In this document: positions 48,524-59,855 of the stretch, in pieces
Layout of the letters: each line of letters begins with the position of its first letter
Position numbering within the stretch: position 1 is the first letter of the stretch
Assembly (NCBI RefSeq): GCF_047663525.1
Contig: NC_092591.1
Coordinates: forward strand, 29,731,001-29,795,000
Direction of reading: 5' to 3'
DNA from: Anas platyrhynchos
Taxonomy: Eukaryota > Chordata > Aves > Anseriformes > Anatidae
DNA length: 64,000 nt
Program-made: the position numbers and the translations under genes
Notes under the pieces: model-generated
What the model was told of the DNA's origin: nothing
The model's database searches: none
Seen by the model: only the letters and a program-made list of their open reading frames with translations

Positions 48524-50807
48524 CAAAACTGACTGCCAGACAGCGACCGCATCAGCCTCCCGAGCCCAGATCCTGAAATCTCACCCACCTGATAACCGCC
48601 CAGCCTGATGCTTTTGCCTCAAGTGCCTAATGCTTCTGCAGGTACCAGGTGTTTAGTGCTGAAGGTACCCTTTGGGGATGCACCAGGGGAGAGCAGGGGA
48701 GGTGGGTTAACCCCCAGCTGGGCTGGATGTTGCTGAGAGCCCGCCCTTGTGAACAGGGGTTGGGGTCACGCTGTTGGGCTCTGGTCATCGAATAGAGCTA
48801 GACGTGGCTAAGGCATCCTCCGACGTGTTACCACGTTGTCAGCAGTGGCTTTGTGGGATTGGTTTAGCAGCTATTGTTTTGTTTTTATAAACGCGTGGTC
48901 TATTTGCATTTTGCCCACTTTAAGTTAAAAGAGTTTGTTCTGCTTTCCTCACTTAGGTTCCAGAATAAGGTAGCATGTCTTTCTCGTCTTATTTTGGGGG
49001 CATACTGCTAGAAAGCATTGGCACAAATGGTATCTTGGTGATGAGTGGGAACCATTTGAACTAAAATTAAACAGGTGGAGATCATATTTGATAATGAGGC
49101 TTTCTGCCTTAGCAGAAAGCTATTAGCCTACAGTTAGTCTTATTGTGATATATTCCAGCATGTTTCTTACAACAGTGGGGTTATAGTGGCAACCTGAGTG
49201 GCAGCAGATCTAGGACAATCATTGTTGGTAATTCTGGGGGTCTTATGAGACAGCTGTAGGATTGAAGATCCCCTTTTGGGGGATTTTCGGGAGCAAATAC
49301 TGGCAGGTTAACCTGTGACATGTTCCTGATGAGCTTGTTGGCTCATAGGAGCAGGGCTGAGTGAATCTCTTTTTGTTAATTTTTTTTTTTTTTTTAAATT
49401 TGTCTTTTTATTTATTTATTTGTGTGTGTATTTGAAGGGTGCAAACAGCTATGGACAACTTGGTCTCGGTCATAAAGAGGATGTGCTGGTACCTCAGTCA
49501 ACGAAAGATGTTTCCTGCAAATGTTGAGCATTACTGGAGGAGGGGGACATTCTGCAGTTATCACTGGTAAAAACATTGCGCTTGCAAGGAATGTATGACA
49601 GTCTGAAAAAAAAAAGTGTTTCCCTGTTGATTTGGTGCTACCACCCATCTTTTGCTTTTGTTTCTGAGCTTAGTTGCAACGTGATTTTCTCCAGTGCTTG
49701 TTAATATTTTGGGGGGATTTCCTCTGTTTTGTTTATCTTTGGTTATTTAATGGATTTGTGAGGACAATTTTTTTTTTTAACCTGTTTTATATAACAGCTT
49801 TTCATACAAAACTGTTGATTTTCCTGTATTGAGGATGGGGGGGGAAGGAGTCAAGTAGGAAGTTATTCAGTCTTGAGAAGTGCTAGTGTAAGGAGTGGAA
49901 AATAGTGTCTGGTCTTTGAAGGGTTCTGCTGTGGGCTAATGATAGGAAAGAAGGGATACAGAGAAGTGTGAATGGTATGAAACAGTTCTGATAACAGGTT
50001 CCTGCTTTTCCTATATAGATTGTCTCCCTTGACTCTATATAACTGTTTATTTAAAGATGCTTCTTATGCATCAGAAATAGTTCTTTCTGTTTTTGTGTGA
50101 TTGCAGTGCCTAAGATGACACAGTCAGCTGTCCTTGTCTATCACGGGATCTCATGGCATATAGACTTCTCTTTTTAGTCTGTCAAGTGGATGTGATTTTA
50201 TTTTTTTATTTTTATTATTCCAGGTGCTCTTTGTGCATGGCCATAACAAAGAAGGGCAGCTGGGACTGAATCACACAGAAGATGTACTGCGTTTCACTTC
50301 TGTGCACTGCCCTGTCTGGCTTTCATGTAAAAGAAGTTGCCTGTGGTTGGGATTTTGCAATCATATTAGTAGGTAAGTCTGCCTCTGTAGGAGCTGGGGA
50401 AAAATAGTGATGTAGAGAACACACTGGAAGTTCTACATTGCTATTGCCTGTGCCGTGCGTGACACTCATAAGTTTTAAGCTACTTGCATTGCAAACTAAG
50501 TTAGTCTGTGTTTCTTGTATCACCTTGAACTTCAGACTTTTACTGAATGTGATATGTAAAACCAGAAGCCTGTGTCCTCAGGGGTTTCGGAAGAGGAGAT
50601 GCTAGGTCTTTTTTGAGTTGTTTCACTGTGATACTTTTGCCTGTTGGAATGTTATGGTGCTTTGCTTTTGCTGACTTATACACTGATCAGACTCTAACAC
50701 TTTATTTTGCAGGAATTGGCCTAGTTCTGTCCTGTGGGTCTAATGCTTTTGGACAATTAGGAGTTCCTCAAATTTCAGGTCCGTGCTTGACTCCATAAAA
50801 GATTGAG

Positions 50808-51650
50808 GTAAAGATCTAAAAGGAATTGTGCTTTATTGGTCTGAATGTTATGTTTCTTACAGCAAGTAAAGGCCTGGTGACCTCAGTGGGCTTTAAGCCA
50901 GGCCCTTCAACTGCTTTTGAAGGAGTCTATCTGATGAAATAAATTTACAAAGTAAAGGACCAAAGATGGTAATTGACTCAGAAATGAGAAACTAAGGTTG
51001 CTTTCCTTCTTGTATGAAGAAGTTGCCCACTGTTATGGAAAACTGTCCGTTTCACTTGTGATTAGAACAATTCATTAATGCATTTGGATGACATCTGCAG
51101 AATGAGTCTGATGCTCAGGTGATGTGAAGTGATATTAAAGCTAATGAAACCATCTGACTTTACTTCAGCTGAAGTTTTGCCTCAAGTTTGTAAGAGTTCA
51201 GGTATGTTTTGCTACCTGGAGTTTACTCATACCTTTGCATACCTTGTTCAAGGCTTGTGCTTAGTTGTTTGATTGATGCCTTGCAAAACAAAATAGATTA
51301 GCAGTAATCTGCTCTGGAAAAATAAACTGTGTGATAGAGTTCAACAAAATTAGTGATGTCAATTCTTCTGATATGTTGCTCTTTTGCTTCTTATGCACTT
51401 CCGCTTTTTGAGTATGTGCTACTTTTCAGGTGCATTTATGACTCCAAATTTCTTTCCCACAGTGAGGACCGTAGTATTATTTCCTGGTCTTAAAAACCTT
51501 TAGATAACAGCAAGCTTGGTCATTCCCAAAATAATATCAGTATGGGAAAGTATGTAGCTGCAGGAAAATCAAACTGAGAGTATATACTTTAGTTATGTAC
51601 TTTGAGACTAAGATTATTTTTACTTCTGCATGTAAAGGAAATAAAAAGTA
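50808..51650. other. Spacer between last SERGEF relic and CR1
   Basis: This is AT-rich sequence with no coding signal that I can place. I looked for the next SERGEF blades (CIAAGLRHAVA-like and GEVYVWGSNKHGQL-like) and did not find them here. Confidence 0.5.
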
Positions 51651-51654
51651 AATT

Positions 51655-53434
51655 GACTCACATCTTGTTTAATCTCCAGTATTTATCAAACAATATCAGC
51701 TTCAAAGGAAATAGAGGAGGAATGGAAACAGATATCTGCTCGATGTCACAGGCAACCACCCTCCCTACCGGCCCTGCCTCCCCAGGTGCCCATACACAAC
51801 AGGTTTGAGGCCCTGGAGCTTGAGACCAGTGGGTGAGAACGAACAGTCTACCCAGGAGGATGCCTAGGGCAAGGAAGTTGACTCCACGCCTCAGGACTGC
51901 CTCTGCTAAGAAAGAAAGAAAGGTGATTGTTGTAGGTGACTTCCTTCTCAGGGGGACAGAGGGCCCTATTTGTTGGCCTGACCCTACCCGTAGGGAGGTC
52001 TGCTGCCTCCCTGGGGCCAGGGTCAGGGACATTGCCAGAAAGCTTCCCAACCTGGTTCGCCCCTCTGACTATTATCCTCTTTTGATAGTCCAGGCTGGCA
52101 GAGATCATATTGAAGAGAGAAGCCTGAAGGCTATCAAACGGGACTTTAGGGGGCTGGGATGACTAGTAGATGGAGCAGGAGTACAGGTTGTGCTTTCCTC
52201 CATCCCTACAGTGGTGGTGGGGGGGAGGTACAGAGAGGAGTCAGAAAGCACACCTGATAAACAGCTGGCTCAGAGACTGATGCCAACAAAGAATTTATTT
52301 ATTTATTTTTTTTTTGACCATGGGGTGCTCTACTCAGCACCTGTCCCGCTAACTGCAGATGGGTCCCACCTGTCTCAAAGGGTAAAACAGACACTAAAGC
52401 AGGAGCTGGCGGGGCTCGTTGAGAAGGCTTTAAGCTAGGTAGGAAGGGGTTGGGGATGGGGAGGGAACAAGGCTCCTTAGATGTGTGCCAGGGAGAACAA
52501 TGTCAGGGCTGGGGGAGCAGGCAATGGCCCAGTTGAAGTGCATCTACACCAATGCACGCAGCATGGGTAACAAACAGGAGGAGCTGGAAGCCATCATGCA
52601 GCGGGCAAGCTATGACTTGGTTGCCATCACCGAAACATGGTGGGACCACTCTCGTGACTGGAGTGCTGCAATGACTGGCTATAGGCTCTTCAGAAGGGAC
52701 GGGCAGCACAGAAGGGGTGGTGATGTGGCTCTCTATATTAGAGAATTTTTCAATGTTGTGGAACTCAAGACTGAGTCTGGAGACTCAGTCTTATCATTCC
52801 TATGGGTTAGGATCAGCAGGAAGACCAATAAAGCAGGCATCCTGGTGTGGGGGGTCTGTTACAGACTGCCAAACCAGGATGAGGAGACGGATGAGGAATT
52901 CTACAGGCAGCTGGCAGAAGTTGTGAAATCATCAGCTCTTGTCCTTGTGAGGGACTTCAACTTCCCAGACATATCCTGGAAATGCAATACAGCTCAAAGG
53001 AAGCAGTCTAGGAGGTTTCTGGAGAGTGTGGAAAATAGTTTCCTGATGTAGCTGGTTAGTGAGCCTACCAAGGGAGGTGCCCAGCTGGACCTTCTGTTCA
53101 CAAACAGAGAAGGACTGGTGGGAGATGTGGTGGTCAGGAGCTGTCTTGGGCAGTGTGACCACAAAATGGTGGAGTTCTCTAGTCTTGGCAAAGTCAGGAG
53201 GGGGACCAGTAAAACCCTTGTCTTAGACTTCCAGAGGGCAGACTTAGAGCTGTTCAGGACACTGATTGGCAGAGTCCCTTGGGAGGCGGTTCTGAAGGGC
53301 AGAGGAGTCCAGGAAGGCTGGGCACTCTTCAAGAAGGAAATCTTAATGGCTCAGGAGTGGTCTGTCCCCATGTGCCCAAAGACGAGCTGGTGTGGAAGAA
53401 GACCTGCCTGGCTCAACAAATTGTGGCTTGAACT
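51655..53434 (+). mobile_element. CR1 LINE, 5' half (ORF1 part and endonuclease)
   Basis: The first part (51720-52440) matches CR1 ORF1, with an SGNH-esterase-like block VIVVGDFLLRGTEGP in which the usual GDS is GDF, followed by PTRREVCCLPGARVRDIA. The second part has an open frame at 52485-53051 for the apurinic-type endonuclease: LKCIYTNARSMGNKQEELEA, then VAITETWWDHSRDW, GVCYRLPNQDEE and VRDFNFPDISW (normally GDFN). The open frame ends with a stop at 53049-53051, where a CR1 would read on; CR1-like sequence continues to about 53434. The reverse transcriptase and 3' tail are absent. Most CR1 copies lose the 5' end, so keeping only the 5' half is unusual. Both the GDS and GDFN changes mean it is not active. 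Confidence 0.88.
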
Positions 53435-54133
53435 TAAGACAAAAAAAGCATTGAGTGGGTGTATCACATGCCCTATCGTGCACCAGTCTGCGGGAAAGTT
53501 GAGCAACACAATGGACTGTTAAAGACTACACTGAAAGCAATGGGTGCTGGGACATTCAAAAATTGGGATATGCATTTGGCAAAGGTTATTCAATACTATG
53601 GGATCTGCCAACCGAGCTGGACCTGCCCCATCAAACCTGTTACATACTGTAGAAGGGGATAAAGTTCCTGTAGTGCACATAAGAAACATGTTGGGTGAGA
53701 CAGTCTGGGCTACTCCTGCCTCAGGAAAAGGCAAACCCATTCGTGGGATTGCTTTTGCTCAGGGACCTGGATGCACTTGGTGGGTAATGCAAAAGAATGG
53801 GGAGGTCTGGTGTGTACCCGAAGGGGATTTAATACTGTGTGAGAATAGCCCATGAGTTGAATTGTACTATGTTAATTATTATATAATACTGTACGTCATC
53901 ACTACCATGATTGCTATATGTCAATGTCCTATTAATGGTATCACAGTGACAGCCACGCAGATAATAATGAATGAATTTTGATAGAGTTGGACAAGCACAG
54001 AGATGTGATGGAACGAGAACGGGCTTCAATTTGTGACAATCCAACATCACACACCATTTCTTCTGCCCTGAAAGACTGCTGTAACAGATGGAGCCCGAAG
54101 TCAGCCATGGACTATGCAAACTCAGTGGACATT
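53435..54133 (+). mobile_element. ERV-L-like internal fragment (end of pol, 3' region)
   Basis: The sequence joins the CR1 piece abruptly. It reads like the C-terminal part of a retroviral integrase (VEQHNGLLKTTLKAMG; GKGKPIRGIAFAQGPGCTWW; EGDLIL), followed by the non-coding 3' internal region known from avian ERV-L elements. There is no 5' LTR, gag or reverse transcriptase here. The fragment is broken and not recent. It continues after an inserted LTR at 54693-54952. Confidence 0.8.
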
Positions 54134-54692
54134 GTGTAATAAATGGCTCAGTCTTCAAAATAGGACTATAATCAAAGTTTACAATTTATTAAAGGAATAG
54201 AGGTAAGCAAACAGCGCTGGGTGCACCGGGAGTCTCTGTTCCACCAAGACGCACACCAGTTACATCAAGCAGCTGATTTTTATGCTCCTACGCTAATACA
54301 TATTCATTACTACTACTAAAAAAAAACACAGGGTTATTATAATTAGTTTCCGGAATCCAAACCCTCCTACTGGAGCATGCGTATCAGTCTCTGGTGGTCC
54401 CTCTGGCGGTCTCTCATGCTGAAGGCTCATAGTCTTCCTCCCTCTTGTCCTTCTCCTTTGTCCAACTTGTCTGTATGTCAGAGACTCCCCTGCAAGCTTT
54501 GTCTTTTAGTTGTTCTTCAGCTCTCCCTGTCTCCTTAATCTCCTGCCCAGATACCAGAGATTTGCATACTGTCCCTTGCAATAGTCATAATAGTTAGCAG
54601 TTATTCTGAAACCCCCTCAGATATCAGAGACTTCAAGGAAAAGCCTACAAATACATTTCCCTTCAAGCTCTCTATTGACGCGAATTACTGAA
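54134..54692 (-). mobile_element. Solo LTR inserted in the ERV-L fragment
   Basis: Read on the minus strand, this 559-bp block has a TATA-like CATAAAAAT (54276-54284), then a poly(A) signal AATAAA (54185-54190) about 90 bases on, as in an LTR with a short R region. The five bases ACATT stand on both sides (54129-54133 and 54693-54697), as expected for a target duplication. Removing the block leaves ERV-L sequence that reads through smoothly. It is younger than the element it sits in. The exact ends are uncertain because TG/CA termini are not clear. Confidence 0.7.
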
Positions 54693-54952
54693 ACATTCAT
54701 TTGCAAGATACAAGAATTATATACATCAACCACTCTGTTTTTCTTAGACTTGTGGTTATACAAGGGTATGTAAGAAAGAAGGTCATATTCATCATACCAT
54801 GCAGCCCTAGCATTGTTCCATACTGCCACGAATCAGGTGAACATATCTCACACTTGTATATACTATAGATGAAAATGGTGATTAACTGGAATGTGTTGGA
54901 AAGGGTGTAACCTGAGCATGACATAAATGGTATAGAATAAGGGGTGGATGTA
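54693..54952 (+). mobile_element. ERV-L-like internal fragment, continuation to polypurine tract
   Basis: This is the second half of the ERV-L-like internal region. It ends in a purine-rich stretch (AGAATAAGGGGTGGATG near 54933-54952) immediately before an LTR start, the normal order of polypurine tract and 3' LTR. No protein of its own is recognised. Confidence 0.65.
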
Positions 54953-54996
54953 TGTCCTGGTTTCAGCTAGGATAGAGTTAATTTTAACTCCTTATT
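54953..54996 (+). mobile_element. Start of the 3' LTR of the ERV-L-like element (partial)
   Basis: TGTCCTGGTTTCAGCTAGGA begins the block, followed by TAGAGTTAATTTT. This matches my memory of the very common avian ERV-L LTR opening. Similarity ends after about 44 bases, so only the first part of the LTR remains. Confidence 0.75.
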
Positions 54997-57900
54997 ATGA
55001 ATGTTTTTCATCCAAATAGCTCAGTCATCCAAAGTCACTTGCTACAACTCACCCTGCTCATTTTGCTGTGGCCTCCATAAGAAATTCCTAGCTAAGGATG
55101 CATACTTGAAAGTTACAGTTTTACATCATATTTTATGATGAAACAGTCATTTTCTCAAAACAAAACAAAGTCTCATTTATTTGGAGAATACAGATGTGCA
55201 CCAGTTACCTGGATTTGAGCAACCTCAGGCTTGGCAGTTCCTGACAGTAGAAACGAGAAGTCATGACTGCATCTTTGAATACAGCGAGACGGGACAGAGG
55301 CAACTGTTTGATTGGAGAGAGGCTTTGTTGCCCGCCCTTTGTGTCACAGCAGGACCATCCCTAAGATACGTCAAAATCAAATCACTTTGTCTTCACTTTG
55401 TCTAACTGTGGGATTAATAAGATTTGTCAGGTCTCCAGCTAGTAATGCTTACTATGACCCAAGGCTGATGACAGACTCAGCTGCTGCCTGAAGACAAAAT
55501 TGTGAAGATGAAAATGGTCCTTTTTCTCTGCTGGCCATTCATGTTTCTGATAGAGGGAAAAGGTCCTTGAAGGGAATTCTCCCATCTTCACACTTCACAA
55601 GGGAATAATCCCGCACTGCAATTCGCATTGCAGGTGTGCAACGGCACACTCTGACAATGTCATCTCTTCTAAAATTAAATTCAGAATTTGGGAGTCTATT
55701 CAGGACATTGACTTATATTGGCCAGGATCTGGGAAGAAGGAGCCCCCTGAAAAGATCTGCAGGACAGGAGCCCTAGGCAGCTGGAGGGGACAGGGACAGC
55801 TCTGAATTGGCCTCATCTTCCTCAAGAACCATTTCTGAGCTTAGAAAAGTGGAGAAGTATTGAAAACAGCCCGGTCCAAGCAGTTTTAAAGCCAGCCCCT
55901 AACAGGGGCACGCAGCTACCTCTGCTTGACCTGTAATCTTGCAATTCAATGGGTTAGGCAAGGATCCCCTCCCTTTTCTTGGGATTGAACAAAAGCACTG
56001 TAGAAATCCTTCTAGTTTTCACAGGACATTTTTCCTTCGAGACAGTCTCTCACTTCCGCTTAGATTAGAGCCATAATCAAACCTGGCTGTATGCTCGGAG
56101 AGCTGCTAATTTCCAGGAGAGAAAGCTTGAGATCCTAACGATGCACAGTGGAGCCAATTTAAACACACTTAAACTCTCCTGCCAAGTTACGTCATTGCAG
56201 TTTGTCAGGCACCAACTTTTTAAACTGCATCTACTGAGACCTTATTAGAATCATCTCAAGTCATTTCCCGCAGAGACAAACAAATTATGTTAAATAGTTT
56301 GCCTTGCGTATTGAGACATGGGCTCCCAAAAACTGAATGGTGTTTGCATTTGACTTCCTTGTCAAAAAATCTGAGTGATTGCTTCAAATACGTGTAATAA
56401 TTTGTACCGTGTTTCCTCATAGAATAGCAAAGGACATAGAAATTTCCCATAGCTGAAATGTGGAGCCTAAAAAAAAAAAAGTAGGAAATTACAGTTTGAC
56501 AATTACAGGTTAAAGAAACAACTGAAAGTCAGTATTGGTTCTCATAGTACTTAATCATATGTCAAAAAGTGTCAAATCTTGTGTTTTGTTTTGTTTTTTA
56601 AATCTTCAAGGCCTGAAGATTCATGCTTTAATACCAAAGTCAAATAGCTGGATTGTAGATCTGTTGTCTGTTCAAAAAAATAAATCTCTTTTGTAAGCTA
56701 GCTTCACAATACTGTTTTAGCTTCAATTGAGCTTTGGAGATGCTTTAGGATAACAGTAGTTTAGTTGTCTTTTGACAAAGAACCAGTTTTACATTCGGCT
56801 ATGCAGAGTATGCTTGATTAGTCCAATCAATTTTAGAAGTAAAGTAAAACCAAAGGTGATTAAATGTAACGTTTTGACTCAATGCAAATATTTTTAAGGA
56901 ATTAAGCTGAAGAGTATACTGTTTTTGTCTTTTAGGGCAAGTAAGTTAATTGTCTAGTAACTTCTTCAATATAATAGCTGGTTAGAGATGTTAAGTTTTG
57001 TTGCTGAGCCTCTTGAGGTTTTTAATGCAACTGAAGAGCGTGGGAAGAATGAACGCAGTTTTTAAAATGTGCTGCCATATCGCTGTCTTGTTGCAGCTCA
57101 CAGTTCATGTGGTACGGTGTAGGTTATTAGTTGCTGCTCAGGCTGATGTGAAATTTTCTGTATTGGATTTGAGAAATCTGGAGTTGGTCCAGATGGTAAC
57201 GCATTCCAGTAAATGACTAAAAGTGAAATTGTGTCTCAATGACTTTCTGTGATATCTAAGGCAATTGAATGCCTGTTATCACAGTGATTGAAAAATTATT
57301 TAATCATTTCAGAGAGCTTTAGGTAATGTAACCCTCTTTTTCATTCTAATACTGATCTGGTCTCTGATCTGTTGGGTTCAATAAGTACGTGAAGTTTGAA
57401 TTTCCCATGACCCATGTCACGTAATGTGTCTGTAACACTTTGAAAGTGTAATTTATTTGTGTGAAGATTTGTGGAATAGTAGGACATAGATTCTTAGCGA
57501 AAAGTGAACTTGAAAGGCAGTATTATGAATCTAAGCAACTATACTTCAGTATTGCTGTAGCTTCTGTGTATGAAGACAGACAGTATAACATTTTCTGTTC
57601 TAGCTTTGTTTTCCCAAATTTACTAAAGTAATTTGCCATTCAGGTGAGAAATTTCCATGCTTGCCCTGCATTTTGAACTGACTTTATCTGGTAAATGTGA
57701 TTTCCAACCAATTTTATTTGGTTGATAACCAAAACCAGCCCACTTATCCTTAAATTGTAGGAGACTTACTCTGCTGTTGAGTAGTATTGGTGATGCTGGA
57801 AACATCAAATGGATTGTTTTGAGTAAATACTCTTAGAGAAGGAAGCTTACCTCATAAAATTCAGAGCTGAAAAGTCTACGTATGTGAGATCATGAGAGCT

Positions 57901-59821
57901 TCTTTGAAGACTACATACTTGCTTTATAAGACAGAGGCAAAGAAGGGATTAACTGTCTCTGCTTTGCCTATGTCCTTGTCTGTGAGGTGACCTTCCCCGT
58001 CAAGTAGCAGACCTATGTTTTGTCTTGTTCTCCTTTTCCCGTTCACATATTTTTAAAAACACCAAACAAACAAACAAAAAACAATGAAAAAACCTTTTTA
58101 TTGTCTCCCAGAGACCTGGCCAGCTTCAACTCTAATTGGGCTTTGGCTGCATGAATTTTCCCCCTACAAACATGTACAGCGTCCCTGTATTCTACAGGTA
58201 GAAGTCCCTGCTTCTACAGGTATGCTGCCTGTATGGATAAAGAGAAATCTCTATCCAGTGCTACCAAAAGTCTGTGGCACAGTATCTGACCAAATTTAGA
58301 AACTTTAAGTTAAAACAATGTAGACTATTATTCCAAATACAAATAGAAATTCTTAAATGTTTACAAAGAAGTCAGTGCAATGCTACCAGAATTACTATCA
58401 TACCGTTAATATAAGTGCTGCCTTTGTTACTGACATGGAATTAAGCTGGAACCAACATAAACTGGTGGACACAACCCACCCAGGTTAGCTACACAGCTCC
58501 TGCCTAGAGATCTCTCCTGAGAAAACAAAATATTTGCTAACGTAATCACCACCATAGCATAAAAGATGCCTGCTGCTGCTGGAGAATACTCTGCCCTGCC
58601 TGTAAATGCTGGTAGATGTAACGAGAGACAGGAAATATATCTAGTCTGAATAGATGTGAAAATATTTTAGCCTTTAGGGACTGAAGGAAGCACTCATTAC
58701 TCCAACTAAGCCACTAAAATGTCCTTTTTATCAGCTGTGAAGCACGATACCTCGGTGTTTTCAGTAGGCCATGTTTGTGTATGTGTATATTTTTCATCTT
58801 ATTCTGTGTGTGTGGTTTTGTCTGTGCCCTTCCTCACCAAGGAGCACTGAAAAGAAGTAGCATGCTGGACTTGATTTTGGGAAAACAGGTTATCAGCTTA
58901 CCAGACACATCTTAAAGGAATATTAATTTCTGCCTGTAATTAAACGAATATACTGAAATATTCCACACTTTAAGGGTCCCTAGTGACTGAAAGTGTTTGA
59001 AGCAGCAGCTCAGGCCTGTGCTTTTTGTCTTCAGTGTGTTTCAAAATGAGCTGAAGGACAAATCTGATGTCAACAGCAACCTGAGGAAGGGCTTCCTTCA
59101 AACATACAGCAAGACTCAAGTATAATTTCTCCAGGGATTAATTCAGCCCTGCAAGTGCTGGACTCTCAGAAGACTAGAAAAGTTTGATGGGGCTGGAACT
59201 ACTAAGCAGCTTCTGACCAGTTTAGAAAAAGAGACTTCTTCCCTCCTGAACAGAAACACACATTTCCTCATTTACAGTGTTTCCCTCCCCAGTACAGAAA
59301 ATTAGTGTTTTTTTGGTCCACAATAACAGAGTAACAGAAGTCCAAGTAACAGAATAACAACTCAAACAAACAAACACACACATCCAAAGGATCACTTGGG
59401 AGGAAAAAAAAAAAAAGTTCTTTTCAGATCTGAGAGGAATAAAGTCCATTTGTCTAAATGCAGGAAAAGAGAGGACAGGCTACATCCATAGGAAATGAAA
59501 GTAAATTCTAATGGCCCTTCTCTGCCTTGTCTCAGGTTCAGAGTCTGTGGCTGACCAGGAATCCTACCCCCAAACACAGTACACGTATGAGAATGTACAA
59601 CTGCTAAAAAACAAAACAACAAAAAAAAACTCCTTTCTGATAAGGAGTATGAGAGCTCCCTCTTCTGCAAGTAAGCTCTTTCTGGCTCTTCCCTTCAGGT
59701 TTTGGAGAACAGAAATTTCTCATTTGGAGCCAACAAAAACTGCACACCTTGCAGTCAAATCCACATTAAGAGTTGGTGTCCTTCCATCATACAATCTCTA
59801 CTCCCCAGTTTTCCCGTTTTT

Positions 59822-59822
<1 letters not shown>

Positions 59823-59852
<30 letters not shown>
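59823..59852. repeat. Long T run
   Basis: About 30 consecutive T residues follow a T-rich lead-in. There is no LINE body or hairpin next to it that I can identify. Confidence 0.85.

Positions 59853-59855
<3 letters not shown>

Larger units (their letters stand above)
48275..50807 (+). pseudogene. SERGEF: SERGEF relic (RCC1-repeat protein), four exons, disrupted
   Basis: SERGEF (DelGEF) is an RCC1-like seven-bladed propeller protein linked to secretion, and it lies next to TPH1 in mammals. Exon relics here: about 48275-48376 ending VVLLVW (human LFAW), 49438-49566 (GANSYGQLGLGHKEDVLVPQ, then ITGGGGHSAVIT), 50224-50372 (LFVHGHNKEGQLGLNHTEDV, then EVACGWDFAIIL) and 50713-50807 (VLSCGSNAFGQLGVPQ). 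All donors and acceptors still look usable. The frame is not intact. Exon 1 has no ATG after an in-frame TGA at 48272-48274. Exon 2 changes frame between VPQ and ITGGGG (a net loss of about 7 bases against human spacing). The exon 2/3 junction is out of phase with LFVHG. Exon 3 changes frame before EVACGWDF. Exon 4 has TAA at 50796-50798 where a Gln is expected. Later exons were not found. The alternative is many assembly errors, which is less likely. Confidence 0.75.

Noticed and set aside
48154-48588. Open frames on both strands in the SERGEF CpG island
   Set aside because: GC-driven frames rich in Arg, Pro and Gly, without homology or a fitting exon structure.
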